A stretch of DNA of 64,000 nt, from contig JACKDR010000030.1 of assembly GCA_020633495.1 (NCBI GenBank), forward strand, positions 1-64,000, written 5' to 3'. The notes beneath the pieces were generated by a model that was not told the DNA's origin, did no database searches, and was given only the letters and a program-made list of their open reading frames with translations. Source of the stretch: Kofleriaceae bacterium (GTDB taxonomy: Bacteria; Myxococcota_A; Polyangia; Haliangiales; Haliangiaceae). Positions 48,767-63,003 of this stretch are shown one piece after another. Positions within the stretch are counted from its first letter, which is position 1. Every line of letters starts with the position of its first letter. Both the position numbers and the translations under genes were made by a program.

Positions 48767-50215
48767 TCAGTCGCGCAGCCGGACCGCGCCGAGCCGCTCG
48801 CCCCAGGCCAGGGTGCGGCGGACCACCGCGTCGGTGTCGCCGCGGCGATCGAGCGCCGCCGGCGCCAGGCGGGCGTCGAGCGCCGCCGCCAGCTCGCGGT
48901 GGGTGGCGAGCGGTCGGCGCCGCGCCAGCGCCTGGCGGCGCGCGACCTCGCGCAGCGACACCTCGACCGGCGGCAGCACCGGCGGCGGCAGCGGATCGCC
49001 GAGCCGGCGCGGATCGATGCACGCCGACAGATCGGCGGCGGCGGCGGCGCGCGCGGTCAGCGGCGCCAGGCCGTGGCGGACCGCCAGGGTCGACGCCACC
49101 GACGCGTGCTCGAGGGTGGCGTCGATGGCGCAGCCGCGCCGCACGGTCGGGCCGATCACCAGCGACGGCACCCGGAAGCCGAGCCGCCGGAAGTCGGGAT
49201 CGTCGTCGGCGGCCTCGGGCGGCGGCACGTGATCGAAGAAGCCGCCGTGCTCGTCGTAGGTGACGACGAACAGGCAGCGGTCCCACTGCGGCGAGCCGCC
49301 GATCGCCGCCGCGACGCTGGCGATCAGGGCCTGGCCGAGGCGGACGTCGTGATCCGGGTGGTCGTCGTTGGCGCCGCCGCCGAAGAACGCCGGGTCGACG
49401 ATCGCGAACGGCGGCAGGTTGCCGGCGCCGGCGTCCTCGAAGAAGCGCTCGATCGTGGCCAGGCCGGTGAGCTTGCCGTAGCCGCCGGTCGCCCACGCGA
49501 CGTCCGAGTAGTAGTTGAGGTTGGCGACGCCGGCGTCGTCGAGCTGGGCGAAGACGCTGCGGAAGCCGAGCGCCGGCAGGTTGCTCTTGACCCCGTTGGA
49601 GGTCGCGCCGTGCAGGTAGAAGCGGTTGGGCCAGGTCGGGCCCAGGCAGCCGCAGAACCAGCGCTGGCAGATCGCCGCGGCGTCGGCGAGCGCGTAGGTC
49701 ACCGGCAGCTGATCGCGGACGTGGTAGCCCATGACGTCGGCCTGGCTGGCGCCGGCGTGGGCGCGGACGAAGCCGTCGTTGCCGCCGTCGTTCCACTGGT
49801 CGTGGCAGGGATCCCAGCCGTGCGGCGGATCGTCGGGCGTGAAGTCGTCGAGGCGGTGGACCGCGACCGGCGCGCCGTCGGGATCCGGGTTGGTCTCGGC
49901 GCCGGTGAGGCCGTCGACGTCGAGCCGGCCCTCGGCGAGGCGCAGCGAGCCCAGGTAGTGATCGAACGACCGGTTCTCCATGCACAGGACGACGATCGTC
50001 TCGATGTCGGCGAGCAGCTCGGCGGCGCCCAGCGGCGACGTCGCGGTGCACGCGGTGACCGGCGCGCCGTCGACCTCGATCCGGGCGTCGGGCGCGAACC
50101 CGGCGTCGGGCGCGGCGGCGTCGGGCGCGGCGCCCTCGTCGTCGCCGCAGCCCAGCGCGACCGCGCCGGCGGCGGCGCCCAGCCCCTGCAGGACCCGGCG
50201 GCGTGTGATCCCCAC
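48767..50215 (-). CDS. Tat-exported phosphoesterase (phospholipase C / acid phosphatase family)
   Basis: A 482-residue protein from a GTG start. The N-terminus has a twin-arginine-type signal (TRRRVLQGLGAAAGAVALGC), and the Cys suggests a Tat-exported lipoprotein. The catalytic family signature is clear: VVLCMENRSFDHYLGSLRLA, then HDQWNDGGNDGFVRAHAG, FYLHGATSNGVKSNLPALGF and LFVVTYDEHGGFFDHVPPPE, as in PF04185 phospholipase C and acid phosphatases. The likely substrate is a phosphodiester lipid or other phosphoester on the cell surface. It lies 29 bases downstream of the TfuA gene in the same direction, hence probably in the same operon. Confidence 0.85.
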   Translation of the reverse strand: MGITRRRVLQGLGAAAGAVALGCGDDEGAAPDAAAPDAGFAPDARIEVDGAPVTACTATSPLGAAELLADIETIVVLCMENRSFDHYLGSLRLAEGRLDVDGLTGAETNPDPDGAPVAVHRLDDFTPDDPPHGWDPCHDQWNDGGNDGFVRAHAGASQADVMGYHVRDQLPVTYALADAAAICQRWFCGCLGPTWPNRFYLHGATSNGVKSNLPALGFRSVFAQLDDAGVANLNYYSDVAWATGGYGKLTGLATIERFFEDAGAGNLPPFAIVDPAFFGGGANDDHPDHDVRLGQALIASVAAAIGGSPQWDRCLFVVTYDEHGGFFDHVPPPEAADDDPDFRRLGFRVPSLVIGPTVRRGCAIDATLEHASVASTLAVRHGLAPLTARAAAAADLSACIDPRRLGDPLPPPVLPPVEVSLREVARRQALARRRPLATHRELAAALDARLAPAALDRRGDTDAVVRRTLAWGERLGAVRLRD

Positions 50216-50244
50216 GGCCGGAGCCTACACCGGCGCCGGCGTCG

Positions 50245-50988
50245 CTACGCCATGATCTCCTCGAAGCGCTCCCAGAACCAGGTCCGCGACATCCGCCACC
50301 GCGGCCGCGGCGGCCGCCGCTCGGGGCTGCGGGCGAGCCGCCGCAGCAGGGCCCGGGCGTCCGCGGCCTTGACGTCGAGGCGGGCGCCGGCGGCGTCGAC
50401 CACCCGGGCCAGCCGGGTCCGGGCCGCGCGCGACACCCCGGCGTCGGCGGCGTCGCGATCGAGCTGGACCCACGAGCGCTCGCGGTAGAACCGGGCCTTG
50501 GCCAGCGCGACCAGGCGGTCGTGATCGCGGGGCGACAGCGCGCCGGCGCGGCGGGCCCGGCCCAGGCCGGCGCGCAGCTCGACCATCGCGGTCGACACCT
50601 CCTGGTAGCCGTGGGCCGCCGGCAGGTGGGCGACCGCGACCTCGTCGTCGTCGGTGAGGCGGCCGGCGCGGAAGCCGGCGTAGACCCGGCCGACGCCGAT
50701 CATCCCGAACGGCGCCAGCTCGGCGGCGCGCAGCGCGCCCATGCTGGCGGCGCCCCAGACCTCGACCCGGGCCTGCAGCGCCGCGAGGATCTCCTTGTGC
50801 CAGACCGCGGCCATGCGCTCGAAGTAGCCGTCGACGATCGCGACCCGCACCGGGCGGCCGTCGCGGACCAGCCGCCACAGGTCGCCGACCGCCGCCGGCG
50901 GCAGGTAGATGGCGTCGAGCACGCGCCGCGCCTCGTCGACCGGCAGGCTCGGGCCGAGGAACACGTAGGTGGCACCGGCGCGGCTCAT
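50245..50988 (-). CDS. TfuA-like protein, partner of YcaO
   Basis: A 247-residue protein matching the TfuA-like core family: VFLGPSLPVDEARRVLDAIY, VAIVDGYFERMAAVWHKEIL, the hallmark VWGAASMGALRAAELAPFGM and GRVYAGFRAGRLTDDDEVAV. TfuA proteins associate with YcaO enzymes and help thioamide formation on peptide backbones, probably by delivering sulfur. The ATG overlaps the stop of the YcaO gene (ATGA), so the pair is strictly coupled. The C-terminus has a helical, Arg-rich tail ending SRTWFWERFEEIMA. Confidence 0.9.
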   Translation of the reverse strand: MSRAGATYVFLGPSLPVDEARRVLDAIYLPPAAVGDLWRLVRDGRPVRVAIVDGYFERMAAVWHKEILAALQARVEVWGAASMGALRAAELAPFGMIGVGRVYAGFRAGRLTDDDEVAVAHLPAAHGYQEVSTAMVELRAGLGRARRAGALSPRDHDRLVALAKARFYRERSWVQLDRDAADAGVSRAARTRLARVVDAAGARLDVKAADARALLRRLARSPERRPPRPRWRMSRTWFWERFEEIMA

Positions 50989-52181
50989 CCCATCAGCTCC
51001 ACCCGGGTGGCGCGGCCCGGCACGATCACCTTGACCACCGGCACGCCATGCTCGGGCCGCGACAGGTCGACGACGACGACCCGGGTCGCGCCGCCGGCGA
51101 CCGCGCGCCCGACGAGCAGCCGCAGATCGTCCTCGAAGGTCGCGGTGGCCAGCCGCGGCGCGTCGCGCAGATCGACGACCGCGGCGGCCGGGGCGTGCAG
51201 CTCGTCCCAGATCGGCGCCAGCACCTCGGGGTCGGTGGCGCGGTCGTAGTCGAACGGGAAGAAGTCGTCGCGGCTACCGGCGACGTAGGTGACCCGGGTC
51301 TGGACCGCCTCGCACAGGGCGCGGCCGACCGCGATCTCGGGATCGAGGTGGCAGCCGAAGCCCTGGTACATGCCGAGCGCGCGCCACGCCGGCTCGGCCG
51401 GGTCCTCGAGGATCGCGGCGCCGTACGCCGGCACGCCCAGGTCCGAGCCGAGGTCCCACACCGTGGCGTGGACGCCGGCGTCGGCGAGCCGGGCCAGGAT
51501 CGCGCGGCTGCCGGGATCCTGCACGGTGGCGAGGTCGACCCGGACGTCGCCGCGCGCCGCCCGCCACCCGGCCTCGGCGTCGCGCTCGATGACCTCGCAC
51601 AGGCCGTGGACGATGGCCTCGAGCAGGTGGTTGCCCGAGGCCAAGCCGTTGGACGACACGTCGAACCACGGCGCGCGCGCGCCGAAGACGGTGTCGAGGG
51701 TGACCGCCTCCAGCGGCACCCACACCGGCGCGCTCGCGACCAGATCCCAGCCCTCGACCCAGTCGTGCGGCGCGTCGAGATCGAGGCGGCCGCGGCGGGC
51801 GCGGGCCAGCTGGCGCAGATCGACGGTGGCGGCGCGGTCGCGCAGCGCCCGCCAGCTGGCGCGGCGGCGCGGCCGCGCGACGTGCTCGGCGTGCCAGGTC
51901 TCGATGCTCTCCATCAGCGCCGACGCGCGCGCGGCGTCGTCGGTGAAGCCCTTGCCCTGCGAGGTCGACAGGCTGCGGCCGTTGGGGCGGATCGCCGACC
52001 ACACCGGGACGCCCAGCGAGTCGAGGCCGGTGAGGTTGGCGAGCCGGGTGATGCCGAGCGGCGCCATCAGCTTGCGCCACCGCGCCACCGTCGCCGCCGG
52101 CGTGCGCGCGCGGTGGGTGCCGTCGACGAACCGCTTGGCGGCGCGCAGCGGCCGGCCGTCGACGACGATCGGCGCGGTCAC
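50985..52181 (-). CDS. YcaO-family ATP-dependent cyclodehydratase/thioamidation enzyme
   Basis: A 398-residue protein with the YcaO ATP-grasp-like motifs: ARASALMESIETWHAEHV (Mg-binding Glu residues), SSNGLASGNHLLEAIVHGLC followed by EVIERDA, and GFGCHLDPEIAVGRALCEAV with QTRVTYVAGSRDD. The C-terminus (GVPVVKVIVPGRATRVELMG) lacks the Pro-rich end of azoline-forming YcaOs, which fits a TfuA-dependent, thioamide-type enzyme. Its substrate, a RiPP precursor or a protein, is not visible nearby. It starts at a GTG overlapping the stop of the DedA-like gene (GTGA) and its stop overlaps the TfuA ATG. Confidence 0.9.
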   Translation of the reverse strand: MTAPIVVDGRPLRAAKRFVDGTHRARTPAATVARWRKLMAPLGITRLANLTGLDSLGVPVWSAIRPNGRSLSTSQGKGFTDDAARASALMESIETWHAEHVARPRRRASWRALRDRAATVDLRQLARARRGRLDLDAPHDWVEGWDLVASAPVWVPLEAVTLDTVFGARAPWFDVSSNGLASGNHLLEAIVHGLCEVIERDAEAGWRAARGDVRVDLATVQDPGSRAILARLADAGVHATVWDLGSDLGVPAYGAAILEDPAEPAWRALGMYQGFGCHLDPEIAVGRALCEAVQTRVTYVAGSRDDFFPFDYDRATDPEVLAPIWDELHAPAAAVVDLRDAPRLATATFEDDLRLLVGRAVAGGATRVVVVDLSRPEHGVPVVKVIVPGRATRVELMG

Positions 52182-52816
52182 GGCGCCGGCTCCGCGGCGT
52201 CGCCGGCGCGCCGGCCGATCAGCCACAGCGCGGCGCCGATCACGAGCGCGGCGACGACCGCGAGCCCGAAGCTGCCGTCGCGGGCCTCGGCGCCGGCCGC
52301 CGCGTTGAGCGCGGCGAACGGGACGATGCCGAGGCCGGCGGCGATCGCGAACCGGCCCCAGCCCAGCGTCGGCGAGGTGCCGGCGACCACCGCGACGGTC
52401 TCGGCCAGCACCGGCACCGGTCGGGTCGCGGCGACCCCGGCCATCGACCACCGCGCCAGCAGGGCGTCGAGGCGGGCGCGCTCGGCCTCGCCGACCCAGC
52501 GGCCGATGGCGCCGCGGCTGGCCCGGCCGATCGCGAAGCCGACGAGCGCGCCGGCGAGGACCGCGGCGGTGGCCAGCGCGGCGCCGATCGCGGCGCCGTG
52601 GGCGGCGCCGAGGTAGGCGATCACCAGGCTCGACGGCACCGGCAGGACGATGTCGGCGGCGAGCAGGCCCATCGCCAGCGCCGAGGCACCGGCGCCGCCG
52701 GCGGCGAGGTAGCGCTCGGGCGCGGTCAGCACCGGGACGCCGGCGGCCTCGGCGAGCCCGAACAGGGCGATCACCGCCACCGCGATCGCGGTGACCAGCA
52801 GCAGCATCCGGCGCAT
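52178..52816 (-). CDS. DedA/VTT-family membrane protein, first gene of the YcaO-TfuA operon
   Basis: A 212-residue membrane protein with about five hydrophobic segments: LLLVTAIAVAVIALFGLAEA, ALAMGLLAADIVLPVPSSLV, AATAAVLAGALVGFAIG-like and VVAALVIGAALWLIGRRAG. The loop DIVLPVPSSLVIAYLGAAHG and the Arg-rich GRASRGAIGRWVGEAERARL match the VTT/DedA (SNARE-associated Golgi) family, where the conserved Arg and Pro are functional. DedA proteins are linked to lipid flipping and membrane potential. Its position in front of YcaO-TfuA suggests a role in transport or immunity, but this is inference. Confidence 0.8.
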   Translation of the reverse strand: MRRMLLLVTAIAVAVIALFGLAEAAGVPVLTAPERYLAAGGAGASALAMGLLAADIVLPVPSSLVIAYLGAAHGAAIGAALATAAVLAGALVGFAIGRASRGAIGRWVGEAERARLDALLARWSMAGVAATRPVPVLAETVAVVAGTSPTLGWGRFAIAAGLGIVPFAALNAAAGAEARDGSFGLAVVAALVIGAALWLIGRRAGDAAEPAP

Positions 52817-52862
52817 CGGCTGCGCACCATACGGCGGCGCGGCCGCGGCGTCACCCGTTCGC

Positions 52863-52916
52863 GGCACCGGCACCGGCACCGGCACCGGCACCGGCACCGG
52901 CACCGGCACCGGCGCC
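52863..52916. repeat. Nine tandem GGCACC hexamers
   Basis: Nine perfect GGCACC copies in the 162-base region between the divergent DedA-like gene (start 52816) and the membrane protein gene at 52979, so it lies in the promoter region of both. Confidence 0.9.
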
Positions 52917-52978
52917 GCCGGCGCCAGGCGCCGGCGCGGCGCGCGCCCGGCGGCGCGCCCCTGCGCTACGATGCGGCC

Positions 52979-54098
52979 ATGGGGGACTGGAAGCGGCTGC
53001 TCGCCTACGTGCTGGCGATCGTCGGGATCGGTGCGTCGCTGCTCTTGCCGTGGTGGCGGATCGAGGTCGGGGGCGCGACCCTCGACGTCAGCCTGCGCCA
53101 CGCCGAGGCCTGCTTCGGCGGCGAGTGCCAGAAGGTCAAGATCGTGGGCGCGTTCGACATCGTCGCGATCATGACCTTCGCGTACGGCTGGTTCGCGCTG
53201 CTGGGGATCGTCTGGAAGGGCCTGATGCCGGCGCTGGCGGGCGAGGCGCCCGGCGCCGGCCCGTCGCTGGCGGGCCTGGTCTACCTGGCGTTCGCCGGCA
53301 TGACCTACTTCACGCTCGATCTGCCGACACCGATCCAGCACATGTTCGACGTCAGCGTGACGTGGGCGTTCTGGGCCGGCATCGTCGGCGCCCTGATCGC
53401 GCTGTTCTCGCCGGCGCTGAGCCTGCTCGACGCCCGCGAGCCGACCGGGACGTACGTGCCGGTCGCGCCGGTGGCGCGCGGGACGGGCGGCGCGGCCGCG
53501 GACGGCGGCGCCGCCGCCGCAGAGGCCGCCGGGGCCATCGCGCCGGTCCGGGCGCGCCGCGCCAGCGTCGAGCCGATCGATCTCGACGCCGGGCCGCCGG
53601 CCGCGCCCGCGAAGGGGGCCCGTCGCGTCGGCGCCGTCGCCGCCGGCGTCGGACACGGTGTCGCTCGACGACATCGCCGACGCTCCGGCCAGCGGCGTCC
53701 GCTTCGCGGCGGCGCGGGCCGAGCTGGGCGAGGCCTCGCTGGTGGTGGTCTCCGAGGCGGGCGAGCGCCGCGAGCTGGCGTGGGCCGACCTCGCCGCGGC
53801 GCTCGCCCGCGACCTGACCGGCGCGCCGTTCGCGCCCGGCACGACGATGGTCGACCTGCTGCCGCGGCAGGGCGCGCCGGTGCGGCTGTTGACCTCGACG
53901 CGGCTGCAGATCCCCGGCACCGCGCCGCCGGGCACGCCGCTGGACGATCTGCGCCGGGCCCTGGCGCTGTGTCGGGCGATGCAGCCCGACCTCCAGCTCG
54001 AGGACGCCACCGCCGACTTCGTCTACCGGCGCGAGGCGCTGCCGCCGTGGACCGCCGCCGACCTGGCCAGCTACGACCGCCGCTACGGGGCCGGCTGA
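52979..54098 (+). CDS. Multi-segment membrane protein, first of two tandem paralogues; one frameshift
   Basis: The frame starts at the ATG at 52979 and encodes four hydrophobic segments (LLAYVLAIVGIGASLLLPWW, DIVAIMTFAYGWFALLGIVW, GLVYLAFAGMTYFTLDLPTP, TWAFWAGIVGALIALFSPAL) with an extracellular CFGGEC pair. After a linker, the frame must change at the AAGGGGG run (53612-53618) to continue as TVSLDDIADAPASGVRFAAA and end LTSTRLQIPGTAPPGTPL and ADFVYRREALPPW. The C-terminal soluble domain is shared with the next gene. No family is recognised. A single extra G is the simplest explanation. Confidence 0.65.
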
Positions 54099-54099
54099 G

Positions 54100-55152
54100 A
54101 TGCACCCGCAGCGGCTCGTCGGTCACGGGCTCGCGATCGGGCTCACGGTCGCGGCGCTGTTCGCCTCCTGGTTCGCCGCCGCCGCGCCCGGTACCACGGT
54201 CGAGCTCGGGCTGCGCGAGCTGGCGATGTGCCGGGGTGGCCGCTGCGTCCACGTCGCCGCGCTCGGCGGCACCTTCGCGCAGCTGGGCCGCATCCTGTTC
54301 GTGCTCGGCTGGGCGGTCGTGGCCGTCCACCTCGCCGCGGTCGCGACCACGATGCTCGACGTCCGGCGCGGGCCGCTGGTCGGCTGGATCGCGGTCTCGA
54401 CCAGCGCGCTGTGAACGATCGTGGCGCTGCTGCTGTGGTCGTCGGCCGGCGACGTCATCCCTGGCGCCGACACCGCGCCGCGCGCCGGCCTGCTGCTCGG
54501 CCTCGGCGCCGGCCTGCTCGGCGTGCTGTCGCCGGCGTTGCGCCGCCGCGCCACGCCGCTGGGCACCGACGCGGTCGAGCAGGCGCCGCGCGGCGGCGCC
54601 GTGGTCGCGCCCGCGGCGCCGTCCCGGCAGGTCGCCGCCACCACCGCGGCGCTGCAGGACGCCGCCGGCACCCTCGGCCGCCCGGTCGGGGCGCAGGTGG
54701 CGTCGCGGACCAGCAGCAAGGCCTCGGTCGACCACGCCCGCGCCGCGCTGCGCTTCGTCGTGACCGGCGGCACGATCACCGCCGACGGCCTCGAGGTCGT
54801 GACCGAGGCCGGCGACGCGCGGACGGTGGCGTGGCGCGAGCTGGCGTCGGTCGCGGCCCGGCGGATGCCGCCGGATCCGCCGTTCGCGCGCACCCTGCTG
54901 GTCGACCTGGTGCCGACGACCGGATCGCCCCTGCGCCTGCTGGCGTCGACCCGGCTCGACTACCGCCGGCTGCCGGGCGGGGCGGCGCCCAGCTCGCGCG
55001 AGAACCTGCGGCGGCTGGTGACGCTCGCCCTCGCGCACAACGGGCAGCTCGAGATCGACGCGGCGTCCGCCGACTTCTTCGCGGGCACCGGGGAGCCGCC
55101 CACGCTCGGCTCGCTGCGGCTGTTCGCCGAGTACGACGCCCGGTACGGGTGA
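54100..55152 (+). pseudogene. Second tandem paralogue, split by an in-frame TGA
   Basis: The open frame from 54100 (HPQRLVGHGLAIGLTVAALF, MCRGGRCVHVAALGGTFAQL, ILFVLGWAVVAVHLAAVATT) ends at a TGA at 54412-54414, and continues in the same frame to 55152 with more membrane segments and a C-terminal domain (LRFVVTGGTITADGLEVVTE, PLRLLASTRLDYRRLPGGAA, YDARYG). Alignment with the first paralogue shows one continuous protein of about 350 residues. There is a single-base change (probably TGG to TGA) in the second copy. It starts one base after the first paralogue's stop. Whether the gene is inactive or the call is wrong cannot be decided here. Confidence 0.6.
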
Positions 55153-55375
55153 GACCACACGTGGGGAACCGTATCCATGGCTCCGACAGCCGCGCCGACG
55201 TTGACGCAACGACTGCGCCGGGCCTCGCGCCGGGGGTAGACCGTCAGTCGGCGCCGGTACATAATCCCGCAAGAACACGAGCCGGCCTGACCCTGAGGGG
55301 GGTCAGCGGGGCCCGCGCCATGCGCGATCCTGCTCACCCCTTTGTCCGCCGGTGGTCCGTGTCGCGAGGAGCATC

Positions 55376-58498
<3,123 letters not shown>

Positions 58499-58561
58499 CG
58501 GCCCGCGCCGCGCCGCGCCGATAACCCCCGGGGCGCCCCCCGAGATCGAGGAGAGAGCTGG

Positions 58562-59662
58562 ATGCGTAGCGCACGATGTCTCGTCGCTGTCACCACGGCG
58601 CTGGCGTTCGCCACGCCGGCGCTGCCGCGGATCGCGGCGGCTCAGCCGGCCGGCGGCGACGCCCCGGCGCCCGCCGACCCGACCGCGGGGGACGGCGCCC
58701 CCGCCGCGCCCGCCGCCGACGCCAGCAAGTGCGACGGCAGCAAGCCGTGGGCCAACGGCGTCTCCGACGAGGACCAGAAGCTCGCCAGCGGCCTGTTCCG
58801 CGAGGGCAACGCGCTCTTGCGCGACTCGCTGTTCGTCAAGGCCGCCGAGAAGTACCGCGAGGCGGTGACCCACTGGGACCACCCCGCGATCCACTACAAC
58901 CTCGCGCTCGCGCTGCTGCCGCTCGACCAGCCGATCGAGGTCCACGCCAGCCTCGAGAAGGCGATGGCGTTCGGGGTCTGCGCCCTCGACCAGGACAAGT
59001 TCGAGCAGGCGGTCCGCTACCAGGCCCTGGTCGAGCTGCAGCTGACCCGGATCGTCGTCAGCTGCACCGAGCCGGGCGCCCAGGCGTTCGTCGACGGCAA
59101 GCAGACGGTGAGCTGCCCGGGCAAGGAGGAGACGCTGATCCGCGCCGGCGAGCACACGATCACGGCCTCGAAGGAGGGCTTCGAGACCGCGGCGCTGACC
59201 CGGGTCTTCGCCGGCGGCAAGACCGAGGAGGTGCCGATGCGCCTGTACCGGCCCGAGGAGCTCACCGGCTACACCCGCAAGTTCCCGTCGTGGATGCCCT
59301 ACGCGGTCGGCGGCGGCGGCGTCCTGCTGCTCGCGGTCGGCGGCCTGCTCCACGCCTCGGCCGCCAGCGGCTACAGCGACTTCGACCAGTGGGCCAAGAC
59401 CTGCGAGGCCGAGCAGCACGCCGGCTGCACCCCGACCAGCACCGAGCAGGGCATCCGCGACTCCGCCGACACCAAGCAGACGATCGCCTTCGTCGGCTAC
59501 GGCGTCGGCGCCGCGGCGCTGGCCGGTGGCATCACGCTCTTGATCCTCAACCGCCCCAAGCCGTACCGCATCGACGTCGAGAAGCTGCCGCCGCCCGCCA
59601 CCGCGGTGGTCCCGATCGTGGGCAAGGACACCGTCGGGGTCCAGGCCTCGTTCTCGTTCTGA
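58562..59662 (+). CDS. Exported TPR/PEGA-type protein with two C-terminal membrane helices
   Basis: A 366-residue protein with a signal peptide (LVAVTTALAFATPALPRIAA). After a Pro/Ala/Asp linker comes a TPR-like segment (KLASGLFREGNALLRDSLFV, KAAEKYREAVTHWDHPAIHY) and a PEGA-like beta-domain (GAQAFVDGKQTVSCPGKEET, ASKEGFETAALTRVFAGGK). Then follow two membrane helices (MPYAVGGGGVLLLAVGGLLH and FVGYGVGAAALAGGITLLIL). Such TPR-PEGA proteins are common beside myxobacterial kinases. The ATG at 58562 follows a GAGGAGAGAGC ribosome site, 63 bases after the kinase stop, so co-transcription is likely. Confidence 0.8.
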   Translation: MRSARCLVAVTTALAFATPALPRIAAAQPAGGDAPAPADPTAGDGAPAAPAADASKCDGSKPWANGVSDEDQKLASGLFREGNALLRDSLFVKAAEKYREAVTHWDHPAIHYNLALALLPLDQPIEVHASLEKAMAFGVCALDQDKFEQAVRYQALVELQLTRIVVSCTEPGAQAFVDGKQTVSCPGKEETLIRAGEHTITASKEGFETAALTRVFAGGKTEEVPMRLYRPEELTGYTRKFPSWMPYAVGGGGVLLLAVGGLLHASAASGYSDFDQWAKTCEAEQHAGCTPTSTEQGIRDSADTKQTIAFVGYGVGAAALAGGITLLILNRPKPYRIDVEKLPPPATAVVPIVGKDTVGVQASFSF

Positions 59663-59722
59663 TCCGGACCGGCTCGCACGCCCCCTAGCGCACGCCTCGT
59701 CTCGCCTTCCGAAAGGACCGTC

Positions 59723-62971
<3,249 letters not shown>

Positions 62972-63003
62972 TGGCGCGCCGGCAGGCGTGGTAGCGTCGA
63001 GTC

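Noticed and set aside
54412..54414. In-frame TGA as a selenocysteine codon
   Set aside because: No SECIS-like hairpin or selenoprotein family is apparent, and the paralogue has no Cys at the position; a nonsense mutation or a base-call error is simpler.
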